Source: Albugo candida
Taxonomy: Eukaryota; Oomycota; Peronosporomycetes; Albuginales; Albuginaceae
Assembly (NCBI GenBank): GCA_905220665.1
Contig: CAJNAR010000157.1
Location: 434,001-498,000 of the forward strand
Length of the DNA: 64,000 nucleotides
Direction: 5' to 3'
Below the pieces are notes generated by a model that was not told the DNA's origin, ran no database searches, and saw only the letters and a list, made by a program, of their open reading frames with translations. Within the stretch, counting starts at the first letter, position 1, and each line of letters starts with the position of its first letter. This document shows positions 36,719 through 48,199 of this stretch, in pieces. Both the position numbers and the translations under genes were made by a program.

Positions 36719-39142
36719 TCGCCGAGTCAATTACACGTACATGCTTCGCGTTTTGAAAAAATGGGCGTTGGAAAAGGTTTCATCTTCTGGGTTCGTCTTC
36801 TGTACAACAACGCGAAGGCGCAGTTGCTGAAATATCACACCGTCCATTACACCACAACGCCGAGTCAAACAAGGCGATCCTCTCTCAACATTACTTTTTT
36901 TTGAATGACAATCGAACCCTTGGGCAATTTACTTCGTCAGCATCAAGAACATGGTATTTGGATCAATGGGACCGCTCTCGCAACTGGATTATTTTCTGTG
37001 AACGATTCGACATTGTTTCAGAGTCACCAAATGGTGGTTTGACGCAACTCGAACTCGTTCAAGTATATTACGATGGATCTAGTGCCAAGCTCAACTTGAG
37101 CAAATCATCTTTGCTCTCGTCGAATCGGACCATGCCGTGTCCACGTATTCTCAATTCGACCATACTGGGTCCAGTCAAGTATGCGGTTCGGTCAGACACC
37201 TGCTCATTCTATGGTTGCCTTAACTCTCGCCTAGAGTTTCTATGATGGGTTTGGTGTATGGTTTCGACGTGCGCGAACTGTCCGTGGTCGACTATTGGTG
37301 GCGAAGACGATGATTTTATCACGTATGTGGCATTACACGATGCACGTGGGAGCGAGTGGAAGATGACAGATTGCGGAGGGTGACGGTGACGTGGTAGTCC
37401 GATATACCAGCGGAGACAATTCGACAGTGGCAGTCGATGTTAAATCGATTTTTGCTTGGTCGGAAACACAAAAAAGATTCAAAACACGTTCATCTGATCA
37501 GCAAAACGTTTTGTGCTTCCTCGGCAAGATGGTGGACTACAAGTTGCTTTTTTTGGTGAGAAGACTGAAGCTACAACGCATTTGATTCAATTCCTTGAGC
37601 GGCTCGCATCCCATGCGTTGACAATTAGTCCTGCGAGTTGGACAAGTGCTTCGACGGAATTATCATCTTATCCATCCTCCGTTTGGACCACACAAGCCGA
37701 TGGACATATTCACCAATGCACCACATCGACATGACAAAATGGTTTGATGGGAGGGCACATCTGCATGGTGGAGCCACGCATATAAAATGTGGCATCAGAT
37801 GGCTTGAAACATTACAATTCACAATCTTGGCATGGTGGACGAACTACATCGCAAATTTCGGAAATCGCTTGCTACACTATTCGACAATCGAAGTCTTCAA
37901 AAATTTTCTCGAGAGAGCAGCACATGGCAAACGAAGGCCAATTTCGTCGCCATTTATTAAAACGATGAAGAGATGAACACATTGGATGGGACTGGAGAGA
38001 AGTATTGTGTCGACTTCACAATGAAGTCACTCAGATCTTACAGTGTATCCACTTGACGATTGGTCTCATCACTTGGATCCAACTTAATGCAAGTGGCAGA
38101 CCGTTTTATGTGGGAGTACGAAACAAGGAGAGGAACATTACTTCCCATCTGTTCCACGCTCTCAACTCTCACGGATCGTCGGGAAATCTCCCCAACCACC
38201 CAAGAGTCATCCGATGTCAACACATTGGTCATCACGGGAGCGATCGGACGCAATGGATCCAGACCGAGTTCTGTGGCTACATCATGGTATCTTCGTAAAC
38301 GTGTCGTACCGTTTTCGAAGCTCAAAAGAGTTCGTCTGGCCTTTAGGATGTTGCCAGTTCGATCTCCTTTCTAGTATTTAAGGGGCAGTGGAATCCGATG
38401 ATCATCTCTACTCGAGTACGATCACACATAACAATTTTGGATGGAGTTAATCTCTACCTGGGATCATTTCTTCTCATCCCGAACACGTTGGACGCATCTT
38501 GCATGTGCAATTGTGCAAACACTACGGTCGGCATGGAAAGAATATCAGCACATTATATTATATTTATGGCTTACATTGCAAGTGTGACGCTGCATTTTGT
38601 CTGGACCGATAGGATTTGTCTTTTGTTCGATCAGCGATCAGCAACTCCGAGAGTTCCAGCACTTTCCGTAATCTACACGACGTTTAGTGCGCACGTTCGG
38701 AACCTTCGAAGATAGGTTTACAACCAATTCGGCTTGGTAAAGTGCGGGGTCAACTCGAACGCAAGGATCATTCGGTGTTTTTTTAGAAATTGAAGGTCAT
38801 TGTTGCGCGTACGATACAGACAACCAAATAGAAATGCAAGTGCAACTCAGAACCTAGTCCTAGTGGTAGTGCTACTTTGCATCTAGTGTGGCTCACACGA
38901 ATACCAAAACATGGTACTTTTGGCTAATTGAACACCTTCACATCATCAACTCGCTGGACACAGCCTCGTATTGTAGTGGTTTTGAGGCTACTGCAATACT
39001 GGACTATCAACGAGAAGACATATTAGCATCTCGCACAGGTATTTTCACGAAACGTTTTTTGTATGTATATTTCTTATTTAAGATAGCCCAAGCAACTAGA
39101 GAAGTCAGTCAGCCTATTTCTATGTATAGACAGCTTCAAGTG
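36719..39142 (+). mobile_element. LINE-type retrotransposon, 5'-truncated copy 2
   Basis: Second copy of the element at 1-3718, same strand. Similarity begins inside the RT domain near 36719 (CGAGTCAATT, matching 1134) and runs to about 39142, the same 3' end as copy 1. The 5' truncation fits target-primed reverse transcription. It is heavily degraded: the FADD region reads SVND (near 36996-37010), the reading frame is broken repeatedly, and several internal stretches are missing relative to copy 1 (for example around 37190 and 38390). It lies between duplication units 2 and 3. Confidence 0.8.
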
Positions 39143-41484
39143 TAGTGTCATCGTCCTGGAGTAACGACCGGAAGGATGTAGTGACTGTAGCTGGCAATGT
39201 TAGTTTCGAGTAATTTAGTGCAAGTGGAAGCGATTACTTTGATAAGACTGTGATGATGAATCTCTTGTTTGATCACACACCGGTGCAATAACAAGTTCTT
39301 CATTTGATTGGAGTCAAAGGGGAGCAGATTGATGATCTAAAAATGAGTTACTTAGTTTATGTACTTCCGCATCAGCATAATCATGTGAGTCCTTACCTCA
39401 CCCTAGAGAACCTTAAATTCACGCAGACAACTCATGACTTCATTCCGTATAAGACGTGATCATATTGTACTGACGTCTCATATCAGATCTAAACGCTGCG
39501 ATCATAGATGCATACAATGTCTTCCATCAAATTGAGCCCCGACGTAAATAAATGAGCAAACGAATGGAACATTGAAACGAGAAGCATCATCTTCTTTCAA
39601 TTTGCAATACTAGGGAAGGCCAGCTAGCTCCAAGGTTTTCTTCCACCTGAAAGTTTGAACTCTGACGTGATCGCATCATTCTACTAGTCAGCATCTCCAT
39701 CTTGCAACAATTCTTCATCACTTCTTAACCATAATCTTTTGATCGCTAGATTAACTTTTTCCGGAACGAGTCTAATTTTTCCACACTTCTGTCATCATCA
39801 TGAGCAGATTCAACCCCATGCGAGTGAGGTAATACGGTCACGAATTGGTTTTGATGGGTGTCAGCTATCGATTTGTTGGACCAAAGCTTTTGAATCGGTC
39901 GTCCGGATCCACCGTCCGCAAAAAAGCCTGTTGTTATACAACTTATTCTGGGAGCATTCTGTGCCTTCCGTTTATAATGACCGGCTCGCACACTTCTGTA
40001 ACACACTTTTCTGTTTTATTATATACTCGATATACTTGAGAGTTTGCTGCAAACCTAACAAAACGAGTACGAATTGTACGCCTTTGCCTCCTGTTTGGGT
40101 TGTTTCGAGTTTATATATGTGCAAAATCCTACAGCATAAATCAGATGCATTCAGCCGAAGCTTTTTGTTAGGATTCAGAAACGTAGCTTGGTGCTCTGCA
40201 GTGGATCCCTCATCGAAGTACGTTGTACCTTTTTTTGATGTGATACTGTGACCTCTTATCGAAGGATATCGATCGGTACTTGTACTCTATGGTAGTTGAA
40301 TACTTGATACTTTTAACGCAAATGAGCATGCCTTAATTTCAATTAGGCACACTTCAATTCAGCACACCTTCAGCGTTGACGTCGCGTGGTTGTTTTTAAT
40401 CGTCCAAAAACTTCTGATGTCACACCAATTCTGCACAAGTTCTTGTCTCGACACCTACGGCGCCATAATGGAAAATAACATCAATCAGAGTGCTTATGGA
40501 CACAACAAGTCACTTTGATCATTCATAGCGTATCCAATACGATTCATGTGTATCGCTTACCCATCACATTTTGCTTGTGTTCTCCATCAGTCAAATCCTT
40601 CTGTCTTCTTCACTCGTGCAGTTGAGGCTCCAAAGTATCATGTTCGTAGCCTTTTGTGCAGCTTGAAGCTATCTATCGACTTCATTCTATGATCAGCGAG
40701 TAATTTCCATACGAAGGACAAGCATCGTGTGCCTATAAGTCATCGCTTCAAACCTCGCGCCAGGAAGCTATTCTTCACGTTACCAGCGACGAATCTTAGT
40801 TGTAGTGACTTCCATTGACAGCATCTTCGGTGTAGCATTGAAATTATCGAAAAGAAGTAGAACAACGCCGAACAGAAAGCTTGTCATCCACGTTTCGTAC
40901 TTTAAGCCAGTTTCTTGCTAAACCATCGATCTTATTTGTGTGCGCAATAGGAATGGCTTGCGTTTGTCGAAACAATGCGTTCCAGGTCGAAGCGTCCGTA
41001 GCTTTCTCTTGCAAGCCCTAAGTTGAAGCTAACACAAGATGCCCGTTCGATTCGTGCCTAAACGTCCACTACTAAATAAATCGAATCAAGCATTCTCAGA
41101 TTGCGTCACGTTGCGCAGGTAGCTGCACCAAATTGACTGAACCATAATCACCATGAAATCTCATATTTCTGACTCCATGACGTGTACAAGGACATCATGG
41201 CCTAGCGCGCAACCAAAAGCACGACCCTAATGAATCACGTGCGTACATGTAGCCAGAAGTTTCTCAAATGTATTCTACTCTGCTTTGCTCAGCACTCAAT
41301 TTAGTAATTACCTGATACTGCAATCACAACGCTGGTGGCACGTAAACCCTGGTACAGCATTGAACGTTATCCACGCACTATCTACATCTGATATTACGTC
41401 ATTGTGAAATGCGGTCATAGATTCAAAACAAGACGCCATTTTACAAACACAAAACAATGTATCAAAACCATCAAAACGCTACAT
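39143..41484. other. Intergenic between LINE copy 2 and gene E
   Basis: No supported gene. A 170-codon ORF at 39739-40251 (+) is not recognised and its composition looks random. About 41340-41440 weakly resembles 28590-28720 beside gene D, suggesting the left edge of unit 3. A plus-strand PLC-X partner for gene E, expected by analogy with A/B and C/D, was not found here. Confidence 0.45.
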
Positions 41485-43120
41485 TTACGGATGAAGTTGC
41501 ATGTTGAGAAGGTCGGTGTTAAACAAAACATTTGTATATCCTGAGTTGCCCAGCGCTATTTTGAGACGTGCGTGCTCGTGTGCACCAGCTGGTATCGAGA
41601 ATATCTTTTTATCCGATTCAGCCGTTCCAATCGCATCACAGACATTAGCAGCATCATCCCAGTCGCGCACCGGGCCTGCTACTTCCCACACAAGAGCATC
41701 ATTACTGCGCTGACAAGCGGCACCTAAATTATCAGGTAGGTTCTGGATATTGATAATTTGCCAATATTTGGCGTTCAGTTTATATCCAAGGTGAATTCCA
41801 TTTTTCCAACTTTTCTTAGGTGGCAGGGTCCACACCATACTTAGCATTCGCGTTGGTGTTATCAAATCTGGCGAAGGGGAGCTGACACCACATGCCATTG
41901 CATTAGGAAGGGTCTTATCGTCCAGAATGTCCACGGTTACTCCTGTATTGAGATCTTCATCAAACTCACCATATCGAATTTGACTGCTTACTACTCGGTC
42001 GATGGTGCCAAACAGACTGGATGTGTAAATGCCGGATTTTTCAAATTTGCAGTCTGGGTAGAGAGTTAGTGGCAACGAGGGCTCACTCCACCTGCAGAAA
42101 TCTTGTTTAAAATGAAGATATTTTGCTCCTTGCTTGTCAGAGGTGTAATCGTAGCGCGTTGTGAACGCGACATTCTTTCCACTCTGCAATAATTGTTGCG
42201 TAGTAGGCCAACTTGTAGTACCGGTCTACAGAAAGATGTGGGAACATAACGTCACGAGTACTTCAGATTAGCAACGTACCGGTCTATCTGATCGCTTGTA
42301 AATCCCGATGCCAGCGAAAGCTTTCGTGATATGGCTCACCAACAAGGATACTTTGTTCTGCTTGACCAAATCTTCGTCACCATCAATGTAGATGAATACA
42401 AACTCATTCATATTTAGCCTCAACCAATCGGCAATCTCTTGCAGAAATTTCGAAGCTGATTGTTGGTCTTCCGTAGGAATACCACTGCGGCTTGGGTTAC
42501 ATCCATCGATCCCAAAAGTACCGCAATGACCAGCTCGAAGATCTCCAAGGAAGTAATGAAAATCCAATTCGAGGAAGCGGATGCCCATTATCAGCTGATC
42601 CTGCAGAGAAAAGTACTATGTTTGAGCGTTAGTGGGTACATGCGAAAATGCAAGTCAAAAAGGTTTACTTGATTGCTTAAACGCGTGAAGTTCGTCGGTG
42701 TATTGCTCCCATACAGATGATCGCTAGCGCCGTATCCCTAAAGACCGACTACTTCAGTGCGAGCACAATTGCTGTGAGAGAATAGAAACTTACATAAGCG
42801 CTAGTAATCACGCTGTTGTGACTACCAAGGATCTGTGCCGAGCAGATAACTCGCCTATAGGAGAGAAGACGCTGAAGTCGAAGAGCACTCAGTAATTTGG
42901 AATCCACTTGTATGGTGCCACTGCTGCAAATGTCGATCATCACATTCGCAGAGTCCTTATATCTGGTTATTACGCAGTTGACATCTTCAGGAACCGCTCT
43001 GTACACAGAATTTGTCCTGCTGTATTTGCTTGGGTCGGGTACTAATTGAGACGTAGATTGCGACACAAAGAATACTGCTTGCAGCAATAGTTGCAGATAT
43101 AGGACGTACGATCGCTGCAT
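41485..43120 (-). CDS. Secreted PLC-X-domain (PI-PLC-like) protein E
   Basis: Minus-strand exons 43120-42794, 42737-42669, 42615-42280 and 42225-41485 give about 490 aa. The ATG at 43120 (MQRSYVLYLQ) is chosen over an in-frame one five codons upstream because it matches the paralogs. Histidine motifs LGSHNS (His101) and LRAGHCGT (His162) are intact, as is FVFIYIDGDEDL. The C-terminal module is more divergent than in A-D (SIPAGAHEH for SIPATAYEN), and several cysteines of the module are not conserved. Introns are 53-56 nt. It is the only copy without a convergent plus-strand partner. Probable secreted phosphodiesterase; substrate unknown. Confidence 0.85.
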
Positions 43121-46100
43121 TAGGTTGCGCGACAAAGAGCAAGTTTGATAATGGCAACTACGAATTTACTTGGAACGGAAAGTACGGAGCGTTACTGCCT
43201 GTAAGCTAGCTACGTAATTTAAGCACATGTAATGCAGCATAGGGTGTATTTGTAGCATAAATGGCATAGAGCAGCAGATATTCACCAATTAACTCTTCTG
43301 GTCAAACACATGTGATACATATAAAGGACTTCGAAGCTGCCTGTCGAAGACAGAAGGCGATCAGGTGGTAAGTACCGTACTGTAAGGTACGCTATTGTAG
43401 GCACAACTCAGTGCTATTCGCTTGGTAGAATCTAGCTTGTACCTAGCTTCAAATCTAGTCAGATGGAGGTATCTATCAATATTGCAAAGAATGAATGAAG
43501 TGGCATGTAGCAAGTGTAAAGTTGGCAAAGGGTGCGTACAGCTCAGTAATGAGTGGAGATGATGCTCTTTGCATATATGATGAGGTAGTAATTTGCTGCT
43601 AATTAGACCTCGCTCGCTTGACAATTTCACAGCATTTGGCAAGATCAAAAATGAATGCTTGAAATTTGTAGATGTGGAAAATATTAGGTGAGATGACTCG
43701 AGCTGACGAATCGACCGGTGGGATCCATCACACGGCGCCGAACTCACTTAAAAGGCTTACGACATGTGAATGTTGACCCGGGAATAGTGAAAATGGAGCA
43801 CTACAAATCTGTGAATCAAATCATCAGTAGGTTGGATTTGTTGGATAAATTTTACAGAAATAATACCTCTATCTAACCTATGTTCAGCAATTCCGAACGC
43901 TCCTATATGTCAGGTCGCTCTATCACTGCGACTGAGATGCAAATTTAATCATTTCCAAAAATTGTCTACACCAGAGACTTGCTGAATGTGAAAAGCACAC
44001 CTGTGTTAAAGATTTATAGGATGCGGTGATCGCGTTGATGGAGAAAAACTTGAACAATTTCAGAGACTGCTCAACGATACACGAGGACCAGCTGATGACA
44101 ACAACACGTGTTTGTCTTGGAGGAAACTTTGTCTGGTTAATATTGGTGCCGAACACGCGAACACGATTGAAGACTGCCCAGCTAGAGAAGATCCCGCTTC
44201 TGTGTTGCTCTGAGTTTTCTAACTTACTGCGGAGAATGCAGAGAAGATCAGGATTTACTTTTCGATCATGAAGGCGCGACTAAATCTTTGAAGATCTTTC
44301 CTGGTGCCAGGTCCTCGCATCCCGCCCTCATTGCTAATGTCGCCGTATACTGCGTTCCCTCCTTACGGCCCTGCGAATCTACCATGATAGGAGTCACACG
44401 AGACTGCTTCAAACCGACATTTCCTGGCAAGTCTCGTGATACTTTATGATGTATTGCTTGTGCTTTAGAAGTTATATAGTCGTGCGTGCAAACAATCTGC
44501 TTGATCTAGTCAAATTTATGGCTATACTTTTATGCTTTAAGAAATAGCGGAAAGCTACTCCTGCAAGGATATCAAATATCATCTACCTGCTGTCAGCCTT
44601 CGGACAGATGCGTTAGTTGTTGTGTGCTACTTGCTACGTCGTAACCCATTGACATAAAGAATTTGACGCTATCAGTTCCTCTGTAGTTCACCCTGTCGAA
44701 AACATCTTTCTATAGCGCAGCTCAAACGCGCACAATGAAAGCTGTAAATCGTCATAGACTTATGCAATCAACTTGCCTACATCTTCCAAAGCAATAGTCC
44801 GCCCCGCGAAATCTTGGTCGTATCTTCATTCCCATACCCGCCAACCCATTCTCGAGTGCCAACATGTGAACAAAAGCTGTAAATGAGCGCGAACTAAATT
44901 TCTTTGATGAATAGGAATCTCGTTCCGGTGAAATGGTATAGGATAGGCATTGAATTTGCACAGCGCATAGCCAGACACTAAATGAATTCAATTCGGTAGA
45001 AAACATGGAATCTGCGAAGAAACGCTGATAGTCATAGCGGAGTATGAGCAGCGATGGGTATCGATTGAGAATTAATGCAAAAAGGTATCACTTCTTCGGA
45101 AACGTGCAGATTTGATTATTGTTTAGGACAATTTCGATATTTTAATACACGGAGTACCATTGTTTGCGTAGAACAATTCATTGTAATAGGAGACTTTAAT
45201 TCATTATTGCGCGTAGTCAAATGTGAGACCTGAGCAAGATTCAGGACTGCAAGCACCATTACTGATCACATCTTATTTCCACCTTTGTGCCCAACTTACT
45301 ACGGAGCGTACTCACAGATAGCATACTCACTACACGTATACTCACTCGACTTGAGCAATTGCCCAATGACTTTCAGACAACGCTGAATAAATATTGAAAT
45401 AAAAAGTTAATTCTGACGTCTTTTATTTTCATTATGATAGAAGATTTGATATTCGGGACCACCAAGTGTTACTCAGAGCTAATGAAATGGCGTCAGGCTT
45501 AGCACTGACGTGAGCATCCTTCATTCAGCTACCACGCTATCTATGAGCAGTTGAGACAAAGCCCCGTAATCAGCTTAACGGGGCTCTTCTCAATACCTTT
45601 TTCTGCCTCATAAGCGCAGCGTACACCTGGGTGATATGATAATGACTTTTCGCCACTCTGCTCTTCTGCATTGGCGCTGCACTTACCCAGCCATTTCGCC
45701 ATCTGCTTGGCCATCCATATGTACACAGTCTATCAATTCTCGCCGTATTAAAGCGCACGCACGCAGTTTATAAGGGTTACTTTTGTGACTGCGGGCCACT
45801 TCAAACGCTTGCTGTTACGAATACAGTTGTACGAGAATCGATCGGTTCACTATCGTTATTATCTTGTGAATGTTTGTTTCATTGAGCGTTGCTAAATTTT
45901 GGTGACCTCAGGAAAAGTAATGCACTATTACTATTTCACAGCCGTCGAATGTCTTACACGAAAAGTTACTATCAAATACAAAAATAGTATTAGCTCTCTT
46001 TACGAGTTTGTTACAGCGACATGTTGCAACCGGACCTAACAAGCATCTCACGCAATTGTATAAAGTGGCGTATTTACCCGAAAGTGCAAAAGAAGTATTA

Positions 46101-46405
46101 GGCTGTGCAATTACATAAAGCAAATCATGTTGTACTTTCGATACATTTAGAGAACATTTCGGGATGACAATATCGTCCAATGCGATTTATTGTCTATATG
46201 TAATGGCGTAAGATGCGGTTACATTAAATGTCGTTTACTAATTCTTCCGAATATTTGCTTCTCTCGAAATGGCCCCCTACTAAAGAATGCGACATGAATC
46301 AATGCTCCATAGCGTCGCTTCGCTCTTGCGAAAAAAATTCACAATGAAAGTAAAGTATACAACCAACCACACAAAATATACTATTTTGTGTTTTGACTTT
46401 GGCAA
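43121..46405. other. Intergenic between gene E and the housekeeping block
   Basis: Holds the right part of unit 3, including a decayed copy of the membrane-protein relic (about 44290-44550). From about 45000 to 46405 no repeat partner and no gene was seen; short ORFs at 45541-45758 and 45908-46180 are unsupported. The last few hundred bases presumably carry the promoter of the GRAM-VASt gene. Confidence 0.5.
43265..43274 (-). promoter_or_regulatory. Variant upstream motif of PLC-X gene E
   Basis: CTGCTCTATG on the minus strand, about 144 nt before the ATG, is the degenerate counterpart of GTGCTCTATA upstream of genes A-D. The nearer block (CCGTACTTTCCG, GTAGTTGCCATTAT) is also related to the paralogs. 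Confidence 0.25.
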
Positions 46406-48156
46406 ATGACGGCTTCTGCCTCTGTTTTTGCCAACTCAAAAATTCGATCCGATTCGAATATCGATGATACTGACACGCAATCTTCCACTTTTCTTATGCA
46501 GAAACAAATGCAGCTCATTTCGAGCCCGCATTCTGATTTAAAATGCGACTCTTATGAGGCAAGCTTGGACGCGGAACGTGAATCCGACTCAGATACTGTA
46601 GAAAACGAATCGAGGGTAGAATACTTCTCCGAAGGAAAAAATGGTACCGACGTCTCACAGCCGCAAAAAGCATCATCAATTGTGGAAGACAGTATTCGAA
46701 AAGATATCATCTGCACAATGTTTGACCTTCCTACTTCTACTACCTTTTATCCAGGTTCGATCCTTATTTTGTGTGTCGTAAACTGTATCCAAACTCACGG
46801 CATGTTTAGACTTTTCCTGCGCTTTATCGGCTACTTTTGCCATGCACGGACGTATGTATCCGACCAGTGACGTTCTTTGCTTCTACTCCAATGTCTTTGG
46901 AAGAGAGAGAAAGATTCTAATTCCTTATCAATTTATAATTACACTCCAAAAAACGACAACTTTGATGTTCCAATTAGCCATTCGGATTGAAGTTCAAAAT
47001 GACTGCAGTGCCAAGCCGAAAGAGTATACATTCACATCATTTTGGGGAAATAACAGAGATTGCTGTTTCAAACTGCTTACTGCGATTCGAGAGCAGTGTC
47101 GGCATCCATCAGAGGATCGAGAAGTGGCTTGGGGCGATTCCAGAGATGATGAGACGTCCGAAAATGAGTTGGATGATGCGTCTGCCTCTGAAGAGCAAGT
47201 CAATGACAGGACATCGAATGCAGAAAGTGATCTTTTCAATACAGATTATAAATCGCTGCGTGATGACTCTATGCAACTCGTGACCGATCAGTCTTTTGCA
47301 GTTGCGCCAGAAGAATTCATGAAACAATTTATTTACGATAATGCTCCATTCGGATTAAATGAATTTTATAGGAAAATCGGGTACTGGGACATCACGTTGG
47401 ATCCTTGGACGCAGTCAAATGATATGGATGGAAAAACGCGTTCTGCTCGGTATCGTGTCCCCGTCGATGCTCCCCTCGGACCTTCAACTTCACTGGTTGA
47501 CAGTGTGCAATGCTGTAAACGTCCAAATCAGTGTGTTTATATCGTTGAAACATCCACACGCATTGTCGATGTTCCATATGGTGACCACTTTAGCGTCATT
47601 GACCGCTGGACGATCATGCCGATTCAACTTGAAAGTGGTGTTGGCACTCATTTGCAAATTGAGCTGAAGGTTGCATTCAGTAAGTCGACACTATGGAAAA
47701 GCACTATTTGCTCGAAAGCCGCAGCGGAAAATACGAAAAAGTTTGAGCAATGGGTATCGCACGCAAAAGAGACTCTGGCAGCTCGTTCATCTTCTGTTGA
47801 GTTGAGCGGTACCAAACACCATAAAGCACGTGTCCCAGCCACACGCAATCGATCAGCGGGAATGAAAACTAATATATCCCATCGAAAAACGGTAGATGCA
47901 AATAAGAGCCAAAAGCATTCCTCAGCATTTCTGAATGGTAATATTTTTATTGCTTCACAATTCGCTCCATACTCATTTTTGATATCTGAAAGGCATGTAC
48001 TGGGTCTTGGTTTTGCTTTTCGCAATAATTGCAATTCATTTCCAGGCGACACTCGGCCGCATGGAGCGACTGCTTTTGCAAGCACGTGAAGACTTGGACC
48101 ATATTCGTCACGAGCTGCACCAAATAAAGGCTATCAATCGGCACATACCGACATAA
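46406..48156 (+). CDS. GRAM-VASt-TM protein (Lam/Aster-like sterol transfer)
   Basis: Three exons, 46406-46754, 46810-47937 and 47993-48156, make about 546 aa. The acidic, Ser-rich N-terminus is probably disordered. A GRAM domain (residues about 106-213) is recognised from FDLPTSTTFYPDFSCAL, created exactly by the first splice, then LCFYSNVFGRERKILIPY. A VASt domain follows (about 279-437: FYRKIGYWD, RVPVDAPLGP, FSVIDRWTI). The third exon adds one TM helix (WVLVLLFAIIAIHF) and a short coiled coil. This layout matches yeast Lam and animal Aster/GRAMD1 proteins, which move sterols at ER-plasma membrane contacts; the same role is inferred here. The first intron has an unusual donor, GTTCGA. It is tail-to-tail with the Ca2+-ATPase, 43 bp apart. 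Confidence 0.85.
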
Positions 48157-48199
48157 CACCTTTATGTTGCGAGTGTGTCGCTTGAATCGCAAAACAAAA

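Larger units (their letters stand above)
41340..45000. repeat. Segmental duplication unit 3 (gene E)
   Basis: Third, shortened copy. Besides gene E it keeps spacer landmarks of units 1 and 2: about 44290-44350 (17280 and 33290), 44500-44560 (33530-33590), 44700-44735 (17935), and 44935-44965 with CGCATAGCC (18298 and 34155). It ends shortly before the housekeeping block. Confidence 0.6.

Noticed and set aside
39739..40251. 170-codon plus-strand ORF
   Set aside because: No recognisable family, random-looking composition rich in Cys, His and Ser, no paralogous support and an overlapping opposite-strand ORF.
42749..42793. Continuation of PLC-X gene E exon 1 past the GTAAGT
   Set aside because: The frame soon ends, and all five paralogs resume with the conserved GYG..DH exon after a 56-58 nt intron.
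46755..46765. tRNA B-box-like GGTTCGATCC
   Set aside because: No A box or cloverleaf around it; it lies in the intron of the GRAM-VASt gene.
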